DNA of 64,000 bases, taken from positions 3,534,001 through 3,598,000 of the forward strand of contig NZ_JAFBBU010000001.1 of the NCBI RefSeq assembly GCF_016907385.1, in the 5' to 3' direction. A program made the position numbers and the translations under genes. This DNA is from Subtercola frigoramans. GTDB lineage: Bacteria > Actinomycetota > Actinomycetes > Actinomycetales > Microbacteriaceae. Below, piece by piece: positions 18,594-25,881 of the stretch (positions are counted from its first letter, which is position 1; every line of letters begins with the position of its first letter). The notes under the pieces are model-generated. The model ran no database searches. It was not told where the DNA came from and worked only from the letters and a program-made list of their open reading frames with translations.

Positions 18594-19225
18594 AGGGGCC
18601 CGCCAGCCGCGAGCAGCTTGCCGCACTGATCGCGAGAGACATCCCTGAGGGTTCGGTAGTGAATCTCGGCATTGGAGCCCCGACGCTCGTCGCCGACTAC
18701 ATCCCCGCCGACCTCGAGATCATTCTGCACACAGAGAACGGTCTCCTCGGCATGGGGCCAGCTCCCACACCTGATCGCATCGATCCGGACCTGGTGAACG
18801 CGGGCAAACAACCGGTGACCGAACGCCCCGGTTCCTCGTTTTTCCACCACGCCGATTCATTCGCGATGATGCGAGGCGGCCACATCGATCTGTGCGTTCT
18901 TGGTGCCTTCCAAGTCTCCGAGCACGGCGACCTTGCGAACTGGTCGACGGGTGAAGTTGACAGCGTTCCTGCCGTCGGAGGAGCCATGGACCTCGCCCGC
19001 GGCGCCAAGCGCGTCTATGTTCTGACCGATCTCTTCACCAAGACGGGGGCGTCGAAGCTGGTCTCGGCATGTTCCTATCCACTGACAGCCGCTGCGTGCG
19101 TGAGCAGGGTGTACACCGACTACGGGGTCTTCGATGTCACTGATGGCGGTCTCCGGGTACGGCAGACCTTCGGTGCCACGACGAAGGAGCTGGAGGCCCT
19201 GATCGGCCTCCAGCTCCTCGACTGA
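18590..19225 (+). CDS. 3-oxoacid CoA-transferase, subunit B
   Basis: 211 residues from ATG 18590. The catalytic glutamate that forms the glutamyl-CoA intermediate is E49 in HTENGLLGMGP; NLGIGAPTLVADY precedes it as usual. Pairs with subunit A to make the active heterotetramer. Last gene of the hydroxylase-LLM-dioxygenase operon. Its final codons form a perfect 14-bp hairpin (19185-19218), so the terminator is partly inside the coding region. The neighbouring hydrolase gene converges on it, 18 bp away. Confidence 0.93.
   Translation: MKGPASREQLAALIARDIPEGSVVNLGIGAPTLVADYIPADLEIILHTENGLLGMGPAPTPDRIDPDLVNAGKQPVTERPGSSFFHHADSFAMMRGGHIDLCVLGAFQVSEHGDLANWSTGEVDSVPAVGGAMDLARGAKRVYVLTDLFTKTGASKLVSACSYPLTAAACVSRVYTDYGVFDVTDGGLRVRQTFGATTKELEALIGLQLLD
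19185..19218. terminator. Perfect 14-bp hairpin overlapping the end of the CoA-transferase B gene
   Basis: AGGAGCTGGAGGCC (19185-19198), 6-nt loop, GGCCTCCAGCTCCT (19205-19218). On the plus strand it is followed by a T-rich stretch (19229-19248). It stands between two convergent genes (stops at 19225 and 19244) and could terminate both. Confidence 0.7.
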
Positions 19226-19243
19226 GTCGTTCTGTTCTACTCC

Positions 19244-20104
19244 TTATTCGTCGTGCGCGATGAAGGATGTGACGATTCGGTTGAACTCTGCCGCATGTTC
19301 AAGCTGGGCCCAGTGACCGCACCTGTTGATGACGACGAGTCGAGAATCCTGGATGACCGACACGAGGCGCAACGAATTCTCCATGCTGAGCACACGATCG
19401 TCTCTGCCGTGAATGAGCAGGACCGGCACCGATATCGACGCTATTTCTTCATACGATGCCGGCTTACTGACGATGGGCAGGCCTTCAGCCAGGTCGGCGA
19501 CGAAATTCTCCCGATGGGTTGCAAACCTCAGCGCGTTCCTCGATCGCTCGCGGGCCACCTCGTCCGACGCGCCGCTCGAATCGAAGGTCATCACGTCGAC
19601 GAGGCGCTTCATGTTCTCGGGCGACGGGTCACGGTAGGCCGCGAAGAGCACCTTCAGACCCTCTGATGGACCGTCTCCGGCACTGAACATCATGCGCTGA
19701 CCGACCATGGCGGCACCCATCGTCACCACGTGGGTGACCCGATCGGGATGGCGTGCCGCAAATGCCAGGGACGTCACTGCCCCCATCGAATTGCCGACGA
19801 CTGCCGTTCTCTCGATCTCCAGAGCGTCGAGCACTTCAATCAGGGTCGCGACGTGATCGCGTTCTCGCACTCGAGCGGGGTGGGATTGGCCCCAGCCCGG
19901 CATGTCGATCGCCACGACGCGGAATCGAGCGGAGAGCGCGGCGATGTTGGCTCCGAAGTTGCTCCAGGCAGTCGCCCCGGGCCCGCTGCCGTGCAGAAGC
20001 ACGACAGCGGGGCCACTGCCGACATCGTGATAGTGGATGTTGCCCGAGGATACGGAGATCAGACGTTCGCTCTCGGTTTCAGAGGTGCCGATCATCCCGA
20101 TCAT
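19244..20104 (-). CDS. Alpha/beta hydrolase, meta-cleavage product (C-C bond) hydrolase type
   Basis: 286 residues from ATG 20104, which overlaps the LLM B stop (ATGA). Catalytic Ser106 in VVGNSMGAV, acid D235/D236 in IHGRDDRVLS, His264 in RCGHWAQLEH; HGSGPGATAWSNF at about 39-51 is the oxyanion-hole motif typical of MhpC/BphD/XylF hydrolases. It should split the 2-hydroxy-6-oxo-dienoate made by an extradiol dioxygenase into 2-hydroxypenta-2,4-dienoate (for MhpDFE) and a carboxylic acid (for the CoA-transferase route). Second gene of a two-gene operon with LLM B. Confidence 0.9.
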   Translation of the reverse strand: MIGMIGTSETESERLISVSSGNIHYHDVGSGPAVVLLHGSGPGATAWSNFGANIAALSARFRVVAIDMPGWGQSHPARVRERDHVATLIEVLDALEIERTAVVGNSMGAVTSLAFAARHPDRVTHVVTMGAAMVGQRMMFSAGDGPSEGLKVLFAAYRDPSPENMKRLVDVMTFDSSGASDEVARERSRNALRFATHRENFVADLAEGLPIVSKPASYEEIASISVPVLLIHGRDDRVLSMENSLRLVSVIQDSRLVVINRCGHWAQLEHAAEFNRIVTSFIAHDE

Positions 20105-21243
20105 GCCGAGACAGCCGAGGCGGGCACCCGTTCGCCGAGCGCCGCGTTGACCGCAGGAACAACCTCTTCGGCCATCAGCTGCATGGAGTGGAACCACTCA
20201 TCCTTTTGGCTCTCGTAGTCGACTCCTTCCATCAGCAGCGTGCCGAATCCCCCGGTCTGCGTCTGCATGTCGATCAACTTCTCGGTGACGGTCTCGACCG
20301 ATCCGACAAGGAACTGGTGTTCGAGCAAGTACTCCAGGTCGAGATCTGCATCCTGCACCGATGCATCGTGCTTCCAGTTCTCTCCATACCCTAGGAACTT
20401 GAAGATAGGAAGAAGGAATCCATTGTTGAACTGCCCAAAGTACCCGCTGCGCGCGAGATCAAGGGCTTCCTCGTCGGTGTCGGCCACCACCACCTCGCGA
20501 GCGATCCTCCAGTCGCTGCGGTTCGGCACGCGCCCTCGGCTCTCGGCCGCCGCAGCATAGGTGTCCCACTGGCCGGCCATGAAACGCGTATTCATCGCCA
20601 GTGAAATGGGCAGCAATCCCTCTTCACCGGCCCATTTGAGCGTCGCTGAGTTAGCGCTCAGACCGGCAGAGGCCAACGGCGGGTGCGGGTGCTGGTAGGG
20701 CTTGAGGTGGTCTCCGAGCGTGCCGGGTACCGCCGGAAATGAATCCGAAGCGACCTTGCTGCACGTCCAGAATTCTCCCTCGAAACGCCACGGGCCTTCC
20801 TCGGTCCAGTACTTCCGCATGATCTCGAGTCCCTCGCTCGCCATACGACGGTGGTCTCCTGCGGCCATGTCGATGCCGAACATCTGCGCGTCTGTCGGGG
20901 TGCCACCAGAGCCGATACCGACCATGTAGCGGCCTTCGAGGAGCTGATCCTGGTACGAGATACGCGCGGCGAGTTCCGCGGGGTGGTGGAAACCGGGAAT
21001 GTGAGCGCCTGCAGCGAGCACGATATTCGTGGTCTCGCGGATGGCCGCCTGAATCAACAGGTCGGGCGAGGGCAACGGCTCCCACAGATTGGTGAAGTGC
21101 TCACCGACCCAGGCTTCTGAATAGCCGAGTCGGTCTGCCTCCTTGATCATTGTGAGGTCCCACTCGAAACCCCGCTTGTAGCCACCGCGTGACTGCGATT
21201 GCTCCGGAAGGTGGCCGGTCATGAGAAAGAGTCCGAGTTTCAT
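20101..21243 (-). CDS. Luciferase-like (LLM) flavin-dependent monooxygenase B
   Basis: 380 residues from ATG 21243, preceded by GGAGAGG. Same domain and length as LLM A, with long matching stretches (FHHPAELAARISYQDQLLEGRY, PGTLGDHLKPYQ, then DWRIAREVVVADTDEEAL). A C-terminal tail (about 10 residues) is unique. The pair could act on two successive intermediates or be alternative subunits. It is co-transcribed with the C-C hydrolase and divergent from the reductase at 21510 across a 266-bp region rich in GTATCGCC repeats. Flavin supply probably comes from the reductase at 23591. Confidence 0.9.
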   Translation of the reverse strand: MKLGLFLMTGHLPEQSQSRGGYKRGFEWDLTMIKEADRLGYSEAWVGEHFTNLWEPLPSPDLLIQAAIRETTNIVLAAGAHIPGFHHPAELAARISYQDQLLEGRYMVGIGSGGTPTDAQMFGIDMAAGDHRRMASEGLEIMRKYWTEEGPWRFEGEFWTCSKVASDSFPAVPGTLGDHLKPYQHPHPPLASAGLSANSATLKWAGEEGLLPISLAMNTRFMAGQWDTYAAAAESRGRVPNRSDWRIAREVVVADTDEEALDLARSGYFGQFNNGFLLPIFKFLGYGENWKHDASVQDADLDLEYLLEHQFLVGSVETVTEKLIDMQTQTGGFGTLLMEGVDYESQKDEWFHSMQLMAEEVVPAVNAALGERVPASAVSA

Positions 21244-21273
21244 ATGCCTCTCCATCGAGTCTTGTCGTCGTTG

Positions 21274-21382
21274 GTATCGCCCATCGCTTATGCGGTCGGC
21301 GCCCGCGATCAGGTTGACACGGCAACGACCGTGCGTACTAGGTGCCAATCACGTATCGCCACGCAATTCCGGGCGTATCGCC
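21274..21382 (+). promoter_or_regulatory. Three direct copies of GTATCGCC in the divergent LLM B / reductase region
   Basis: GTATCGCC occurs at 21274-21281, 21353-21360 and 21375-21382; the last two are 22 bp apart (two helical turns), each followed by A. The same octamer in reverse is half of the 15620 palindrome. The array suggests tandem binding by one regulator controlling both luciferase-like operons. Confidence 0.45.
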
Positions 21383-21388
21383 AAGTGA

Positions 21389-21411
21389 GATCACGCTGGT
21401 ATCCCGTGATC
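21389..21411. promoter_or_regulatory. Inverted repeat GATCACG-N9-CGTGATC
   Basis: Perfect 7-bp arms (21389-21395 and 21405-21411), right beside the GTATCGCC repeats and upstream of a possible promoter for the reductase (TTGGAC 21423-21428 and CATAAT 21448-21453, spacer 19). Size fits a dimeric repressor or LysR site. Confidence 0.45.
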
Positions 21412-21415
21412 GCTG

Positions 21416-21429
21416 ACGGGTATTGGACG
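21416..21429 (+). promoter_or_regulatory. 14-bp element shared with the acyl-CoA dehydrogenase promoter
   Basis: ACGGGTATTGGACG, identical to the reverse complement of 9619-9632. It contains TTGGAC, 19 bp before CATAAT. Together with its twin it could mark promoters of one regulon. Confidence 0.35.
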
Positions 21430-21509
21430 GCCTTTCAGCACGTGCCTCATAATCGACAGGAGCCAGGCATCGACGCCCCTGCCCTGCCTCACGGCAGAAG
21501 GAGAGCTTG

Positions 21510-22523
21510 ATGGCACAACGGCGCAACCGCCAGGTGATTCTGATCGAACGCCCAGCGGGAATACCCCACTCTGACAATTTCACCATCCTCGAGACACTGA
21601 TCGGTGAGCCGGCGGAGGGCCAGGTGCTGGTACAGAACCGCTACCTGTCGGTGGATCCCGCGATGCGTGGATGGGTGAGCGCCGAGAGCAACTACGCGGA
21701 ACCCGTCGCCCTGGGAGGGGTCATGCGCGCTTCGGCCGTCGGAACGGTGATCCAGAGTGAGAGCACGCGACTCACTGTCGGCGATGTCGTGGTGGGAAGA
21801 CTGGGCTGGCAGGACTACGCGATCGTCGATGACTTCGCGGTGCGCCGGCTGAGTGATGCGCATACCCGATCGCTCCCGCCGTCACTCGCGCTGGGCATCC
21901 TCGGCACCAACGGGGCCACTGCATGGCTTGGACTCTTCGGTGTGGGGCAGCCGCAACGGGGTGATCTGGTGGTCGTCTCCACTGCGGCAGGCGCTGTGGG
22001 CTCAGCAGTAGGCCAGCTGGCGCGACTCACCGGTTGCCGCACCGTGGGCATCACGGGAAGTGCCCACAAGGTCGAGGTATGCGAGAGTCACTACGGCTTC
22101 GATGTGGCCTTGAATTACCACAGTGACGATTTCGAGCGGGAGCTGGCCGACGTCCTTGCCCAGGGAACCGATGTCTATTTCGACAATACGAGCGGCACGA
22201 TAAGTGATGCTGTCATGACGCACCTCGCCCACCGAGCCCGCGTCGTTGTGTGCGGAACCGCTGCGATCTCCTCGTGGGATCCGTGGCCAGATGGCCCACG
22301 GGTCGCTAGGCACCTGCTGACACGAACAGCCCGCATGGAAGGGTTTCTCATACAGGACCATGCCGACGAGGTCGACGGCGTTGTGCAGAAGCTGGTTCCG
22401 ATGGTCGAGCGTGGTGATCTCCGCTACCACGAGCACGTGCTCGACGGGCTCGAGAGTGCGCCAGGGTCGATACGAGGGCTATACGAGGGAATCAACCTCG
22501 GAAAGACGATCATCCGCTTGTGA
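21510..22523 (+). CDS. NADP-dependent MDR-family oxidoreductase (2-alkenal/enone reductase-like)
   Basis: 337 residues from ATG 21510, after GGAGAG. Zinc-free medium-chain dehydrogenase fold of the CurA/leukotriene-B4-dehydrogenase type: N-terminal 'RQVILIERPAGIP', RYLSVDPAMRGWV at 44-56, and nucleotide-binding STAAGAVGSAVGQL at 157-170. Members reduce the C=C bond of alpha,beta-unsaturated ketones or aldehydes with NADPH. In this cluster it may saturate an enone intermediate or detoxify reactive products of ring cleavage. Convergent with the LysR gene (12 bp between stops). Confidence 0.85.
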   Translation: MAQRRNRQVILIERPAGIPHSDNFTILETLIGEPAEGQVLVQNRYLSVDPAMRGWVSAESNYAEPVALGGVMRASAVGTVIQSESTRLTVGDVVVGRLGWQDYAIVDDFAVRRLSDAHTRSLPPSLALGILGTNGATAWLGLFGVGQPQRGDLVVVSTAAGAVGSAVGQLARLTGCRTVGITGSAHKVEVCESHYGFDVALNYHSDDFERELADVLAQGTDVYFDNTSGTISDAVMTHLAHRARVVVCGTAAISSWDPWPDGPRVARHLLTRTARMEGFLIQDHADEVDGVVQKLVPMVERGDLRYHEHVLDGLESAPGSIRGLYEGINLGKTIIRL

Positions 22524-22535
22524 CGGGTTCGCCAG

Positions 22536-23459
22536 TTATGAGAGCAACTCGCCATCCATGACCAGATGGATGTTCTCTGCCGCGGCCACCGCGATGACGT
22601 CGAGGGCGACCCGCGTCATTCGGCGAGTGTCTGATTTGCGATAGGCCACCGCGAATACCGAGGGGGTGAGGCCTTCGACGTTCACCGACGTCACCAGCGG
22701 CGACGGAGAGAATCGCATGGTGGATTTGGTCATCGTGATTGCGGGGTGTCCGGAGGCCAAAGCGAGCTGAGCGCCCGATACGGTGCGGGCAGGCCCCATC
22801 GTGTCATCGATCAGCGGGCCACCGCGGAGGTCGTCAAGCTGCCACATCTGCGCCCAGCTGGGTGGTGCCGACAGTCCGAGCATCGGCAACTTGAGGGTTT
22901 CGTCGATACTCACGCTCTCCGCTTCGGCCAGTGGATGATTCACTCCGACCACCAGACATCGAGGCTCCTGGGCGATAGGAACGATGGTGAGATCTGAACT
23001 CACGATCGGTGGCCGAACGAAAGCAAAATCGACCTTTCCGTTCCTCAACTCGTCGACCTGGTCGACGAACGTCGTCTCATGCAAGACGATCTCTGCGCCG
23101 TCGAACCGCGCACGAAGCGCGGCCATGATGGGCGCCGTGAGTTCACCGCCGGCCAACTCCCCATTCAGAACCGCGACCCTGATGATCGGTTTGCGAGCAC
23201 TGCCTCCCTGCCGCACCGCATCGCGGGCACCATCGACCTGAGCGAGGATCTCTCGCGCACGGACGACCAGCTCCCAACCCGCGGTCGTCGGGACAACCCC
23301 CCGTTTGCTGCGCTCGAAGAGTTTCGTACCCAACTCGATCTCCAGATGCCGGATCGCGGTCGAGAGCGGGGGCTGGGCGATATGCAACTCCCGCGCTGCA
23401 GGCCTGAACCCGCCCTCCTGGGCGACGGTGACAACATAGCGCAGCTGGCGTAGATCCAT
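22536..23459 (-). CDS. LysR-family transcriptional regulator
   Basis: 307 residues, start ATG 23459. N-terminal winged helix MDLRQLRYVVTVAQEGGFRPAARELHIAQPPLSTAIRH-type, TKLFERSKRGVV recognition end at about 47-58, full effector domain. A 20-bp palindrome (23486-23505) stands 27-46 nt before its start codon, a place suited to autoregulation. The same core motif is found twice before the ABC binding-protein gene at 27952. It may control the flanking reductase, flavin reductase and ABC genes. Which inducer it senses is unknown. Confidence 0.92.
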   Translation of the reverse strand: MDLRQLRYVVTVAQEGGFRPAARELHIAQPPLSTAIRHLEIELGTKLFERSKRGVVPTTAGWELVVRAREILAQVDGARDAVRQGGSARKPIIRVAVLNGELAGGELTAPIMAALRARFDGAEIVLHETTFVDQVDELRNGKVDFAFVRPPIVSSDLTIVPIAQEPRCLVVGVNHPLAEAESVSIDETLKLPMLGLSAPPSWAQMWQLDDLRGGPLIDDTMGPARTVSGAQLALASGHPAITMTKSTMRFSPSPLVTSVNVEGLTPSVFAVAYRKSDTRRMTRVALDVIAVAAAENIHLVMDGELLS

Positions 23460-23485
23460 CGAAACTTCCCTTCGCCAGATTCGCC

Positions 23486-23505
23486 CGATCGCATCATTGC
23501 GATCG
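23486..23505. promoter_or_regulatory. Palindrome CGATCGCA-TCAT-TGCGATCG
   Basis: Perfect 8-bp arms with a 4-nt centre, upstream of the LysR gene. Its 14-bp core TCGCATCATTGCGA matches the two sites at 27968 and 27985 (TCGCACCTTTGCGA, TCGCTTCTTTGCGA). Strong operator candidate. Confidence 0.6.
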
Positions 23506-23590
23506 CCTCATCATCGAGCCAGAACCAGTGAACAAAGTGTAACAGCCCCGGAATTTTGGGCCTCGAAGTCGGTACGACGACTTCTCGTGA

Positions 23591-24121
23591 CTATTCGACG
23601 TCGACCGAACTTTCGAGCGCCAATCCTCGAAATCGCGAGCCGTGCCATACCAAGGGCTCGATGTCGTTCATGCCGAGATCTCGCACCTCAAGCAGCACCA
23701 GCCAGTGGTCGCCAGCGTCGGATTCGCTGTAGACCGAGCACTCCAACCACAGTGCAGCTCCGTCGATGAAGACCGCACCGGACTCTTCAACGGAGTGACT
23801 CACCTCTTCGAACCGACGTGCCCGATCCCTGCCAGCGAGCTTCCGCGTCAGATCAGCCTGACCTTCGCCTGCGACTGACACCCCGATACGCTCCGCGTCT
23901 CTCAGGAGAGGCCAGGTCTCCGAACTCTTCTGCACCGCGAAGGCCACCAAACACGGTTCGAGGGAGACACCCACCATGAAAGACGACGCCACGAGGGCGT
24001 GCTTGTGGTCATCCCTCTCAGCAGAGAGAAAGGAGACACCCGAGGGAAAATGGGCAAATGTCTTACGAACCAGCATCGGGTCATCTGTGAGTGCAGTCAT
24101 TCTCGACAGAGTCGGCGTCAT
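23591..24121 (-). CDS. Flavin reductase (FMN/FAD), HpaC/split-barrel family
   Basis: 176 residues from ATG 24121, which follows AGGAG (the open frame extends to 24220 but has no better start). Split-barrel flavin-binding fold: FAHFPSGVSFLSAE, ALVASSFMVGVSLEPCLVAFAVQKSSETWPLL and AGRDRARRF match the short flavin reductases that feed two-component monooxygenases. It would supply FMNH2 or FADH2 to the two luciferase-like monooxygenases of this cluster. It is transcribed away from them, next to the LysR gene, with 131 bp before that gene's start. No other reductase gene is near. Confidence 0.88.
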   Translation of the reverse strand: MTPTLSRMTALTDDPMLVRKTFAHFPSGVSFLSAERDDHKHALVASSFMVGVSLEPCLVAFAVQKSSETWPLLRDAERIGVSVAGEGQADLTRKLAGRDRARRFEEVSHSVEESGAVFIDGAALWLECSVYSESDAGDHWLVLLEVRDLGMNDIEPLVWHGSRFRGLALESSVDVE

Positions 24122-24312
24122 TACAATCTCCTCGGCGTCTTCGGCGGAAGAATCCGCCACCATGCGGAAGGCAAAGCCGACGGTGATCGCCGACTCATTG
24201 CGCTCAGGCCAGCGTGACACAGGCCCGCCGGTCTGCCTAGGCAGGAAAATGCAATCACTGGTGCATCGAATTCAGAATCACCCCTCACGAAACTGTCGCC
24301 CAGGCGTCGCAC

Positions 24313-25881
24313 TCAGGACGTCGCCCGCGCAAGGGCGTGTTCCGTGATTGCGTCGCCCTCGAGAACCTGCGAGACCTCACCATTGTGAATGCAGATCACC
24401 CGGTCGCACACCCCGATCAGTTCCTCTGCCTCCGCGCTTGCCACGAGTATGACGCGACCGCTTGCCAACGCCTGAAGTTCCCGCCACAACTCCGCCCGAG
24501 ATGCTATGTCCACTCCGACGGTGGGGTCGTCGAAGACCATGACACGAAGGTCTGCGGCGAGCAGACGGCTCACAAGAACTCTCTGCTGGTTACCGCCCGA
24601 CAAAGCGGTGAGCGGTCGCTCCGCGTCCCCGATCACCGACAACGAGGCTAGTGCGTCGGCGACGCGACTCCGCTCCACCGGTCGCCGGATGATGCCTGTC
24701 CTACCAAACCATCTGCGTAGGGCGGTGACGCTGACGTTCTCTCGAATCGTGCGCGACAGCATCGCAGACCGTGAACGGTCGCCGGTCACGGTCCCGATCC
24801 CGTGCGAAAGTGCGTCAGCGGGGCTTCGGAGCACAACCTCCGAAGCCCCGAGCCTGATCCGCCCAGCAAGCGGCCTGGTGGAACCGCTGATGACTGCGAC
24901 GAGCTCCGAAACCCCCGAACCGAGCAATCCAGTGATGCCGGTGACTTCGCCGTTGCGCGCGGTGAAGTTCACCTCCCTGAGCCGGTCTCCAGAGATGTTA
25001 CTCAGAGTGAGATCGTCACGGGCACCCACGTCACCTCCACCCGCGCCAGATCTCGACCGTGCAACAGAACGGGAGCCAATCGAACCGCCCGCCGGGCTGA
25101 CGACAGAACGGCCGAGTACTGGCTCAGTGGGTTTCCCGAGGATAGCCTGGATCAGCGTGTCCTTGCTGATCTCCTGACCGCTCAGGCGCATGGAGACGGC
25201 ACCCTCCCTGATACACACGACGTGATCGCTCAGCGCCGCGACCTCCGAGAGATGATGCGATACGTAGACGATCGTCAAGCCGTGACTGCGGAGTCTCAGA
25301 ACGGCGTCGATGACCTGCCGACTCATCGCCGGCGGTAATCCAGCAGTGGGTTCGTCCAGGATGAGCAAGCGTGTGTTCTGGGCGAGGGCCTTGGCGAGCA
25401 TCAGCAGACGCCTCTCCACCGGTTGGAGCGACGAGGCCAAGACGGAGAGCTCGACCTCGAGGCCCACTTTCGTCAGCGCCTCCTGTGCTCGCGCGGCACT
25501 GGCGCTGCGCGAATGGATGCCGAAGCGCGTCGGCTCGTTTCCCAGGTTGATGTTCTGGCTCACCGTGAACTCAGGAACCACCGTCATTTCCTGTGGCATG
25601 AGCACGAGGCCGTGACTCAGCGCCACGCTCGGATTCTGCAGGGAAACAGGAACGCCCTCGATGACGATCTCTCCGGAGTCCGGAACGACCAGCCCGCCGA
25701 GCACCTTCATGAGAGTCGACTTGCCTGCGCCATTCGGGCCGATGATTCCGTAGACCTGATTGCTCGAGAGATCGAGGTCGACTCCCCGAAGAGCCCGCAC
25801 GCCGCCGTAGCTCTTGGCCGCTCCCCTGACGCTGAGCCACGGGGCCCCTCCAGTCGGGTGATTCTGTGACTCCTCGCTCAC
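24313..25881 (-). CDS. Sugar-type ABC transporter, double ATPase subunit (RbsA/MglA-like)
   Basis: 522 residues from GTG 25881, overlapping the permease stop (GTGA). Two ABC domains. Domain 1 has Walker A GPNGAGKST (48-56) and Walker B LLILDEPTAGL, but its signature is SLQPVERRLLMLAKAL rather than LSGGQ. Domain 2 has a degenerate Walker A (TGLLGSGVSEL) and a canonical signature LSGGNQQRVLVSRLL with DDPTVGVD, the usual asymmetric layout of RbsA-type proteins. It energises import through the permease at 25878. The linker is glycine/serine/arginine-rich. Last gene of the binding protein - permease - ATPase operon. Confidence 0.93.
   Translation of the reverse strand: MSEESQNHPTGGAPWLSVRGAAKSYGGVRALRGVDLDLSSNQVYGIIGPNGAGKSTLMKVLGGLVVPDSGEIVIEGVPVSLQNPSVALSHGLVLMPQEMTVVPEFTVSQNINLGNEPTRFGIHSRSASAARAQEALTKVGLEVELSVLASSLQPVERRLLMLAKALAQNTRLLILDEPTAGLPPAMSRQVIDAVLRLRSHGLTIVYVSHHLSEVAALSDHVVCIREGAVSMRLSGQEISKDTLIQAILGKPTEPVLGRSVVSPAGGSIGSRSVARSRSGAGGGDVGARDDLTLSNISGDRLREVNFTARNGEVTGITGLLGSGVSELVAVISGSTRPLAGRIRLGASEVVLRSPADALSHGIGTVTGDRSRSAMLSRTIRENVSVTALRRWFGRTGIIRRPVERSRVADALASLSVIGDAERPLTALSGGNQQRVLVSRLLAADLRVMVFDDPTVGVDIASRAELWRELQALASGRVILVASAEAEELIGVCDRVICIHNGEVSQVLEGDAITEHALARATS

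Noticed and set aside
24122..24220. N-terminal extension of the flavin reductase
   Set aside because: The AGGAG site directly before ATG 24121 and the normal family length favour the shorter form.
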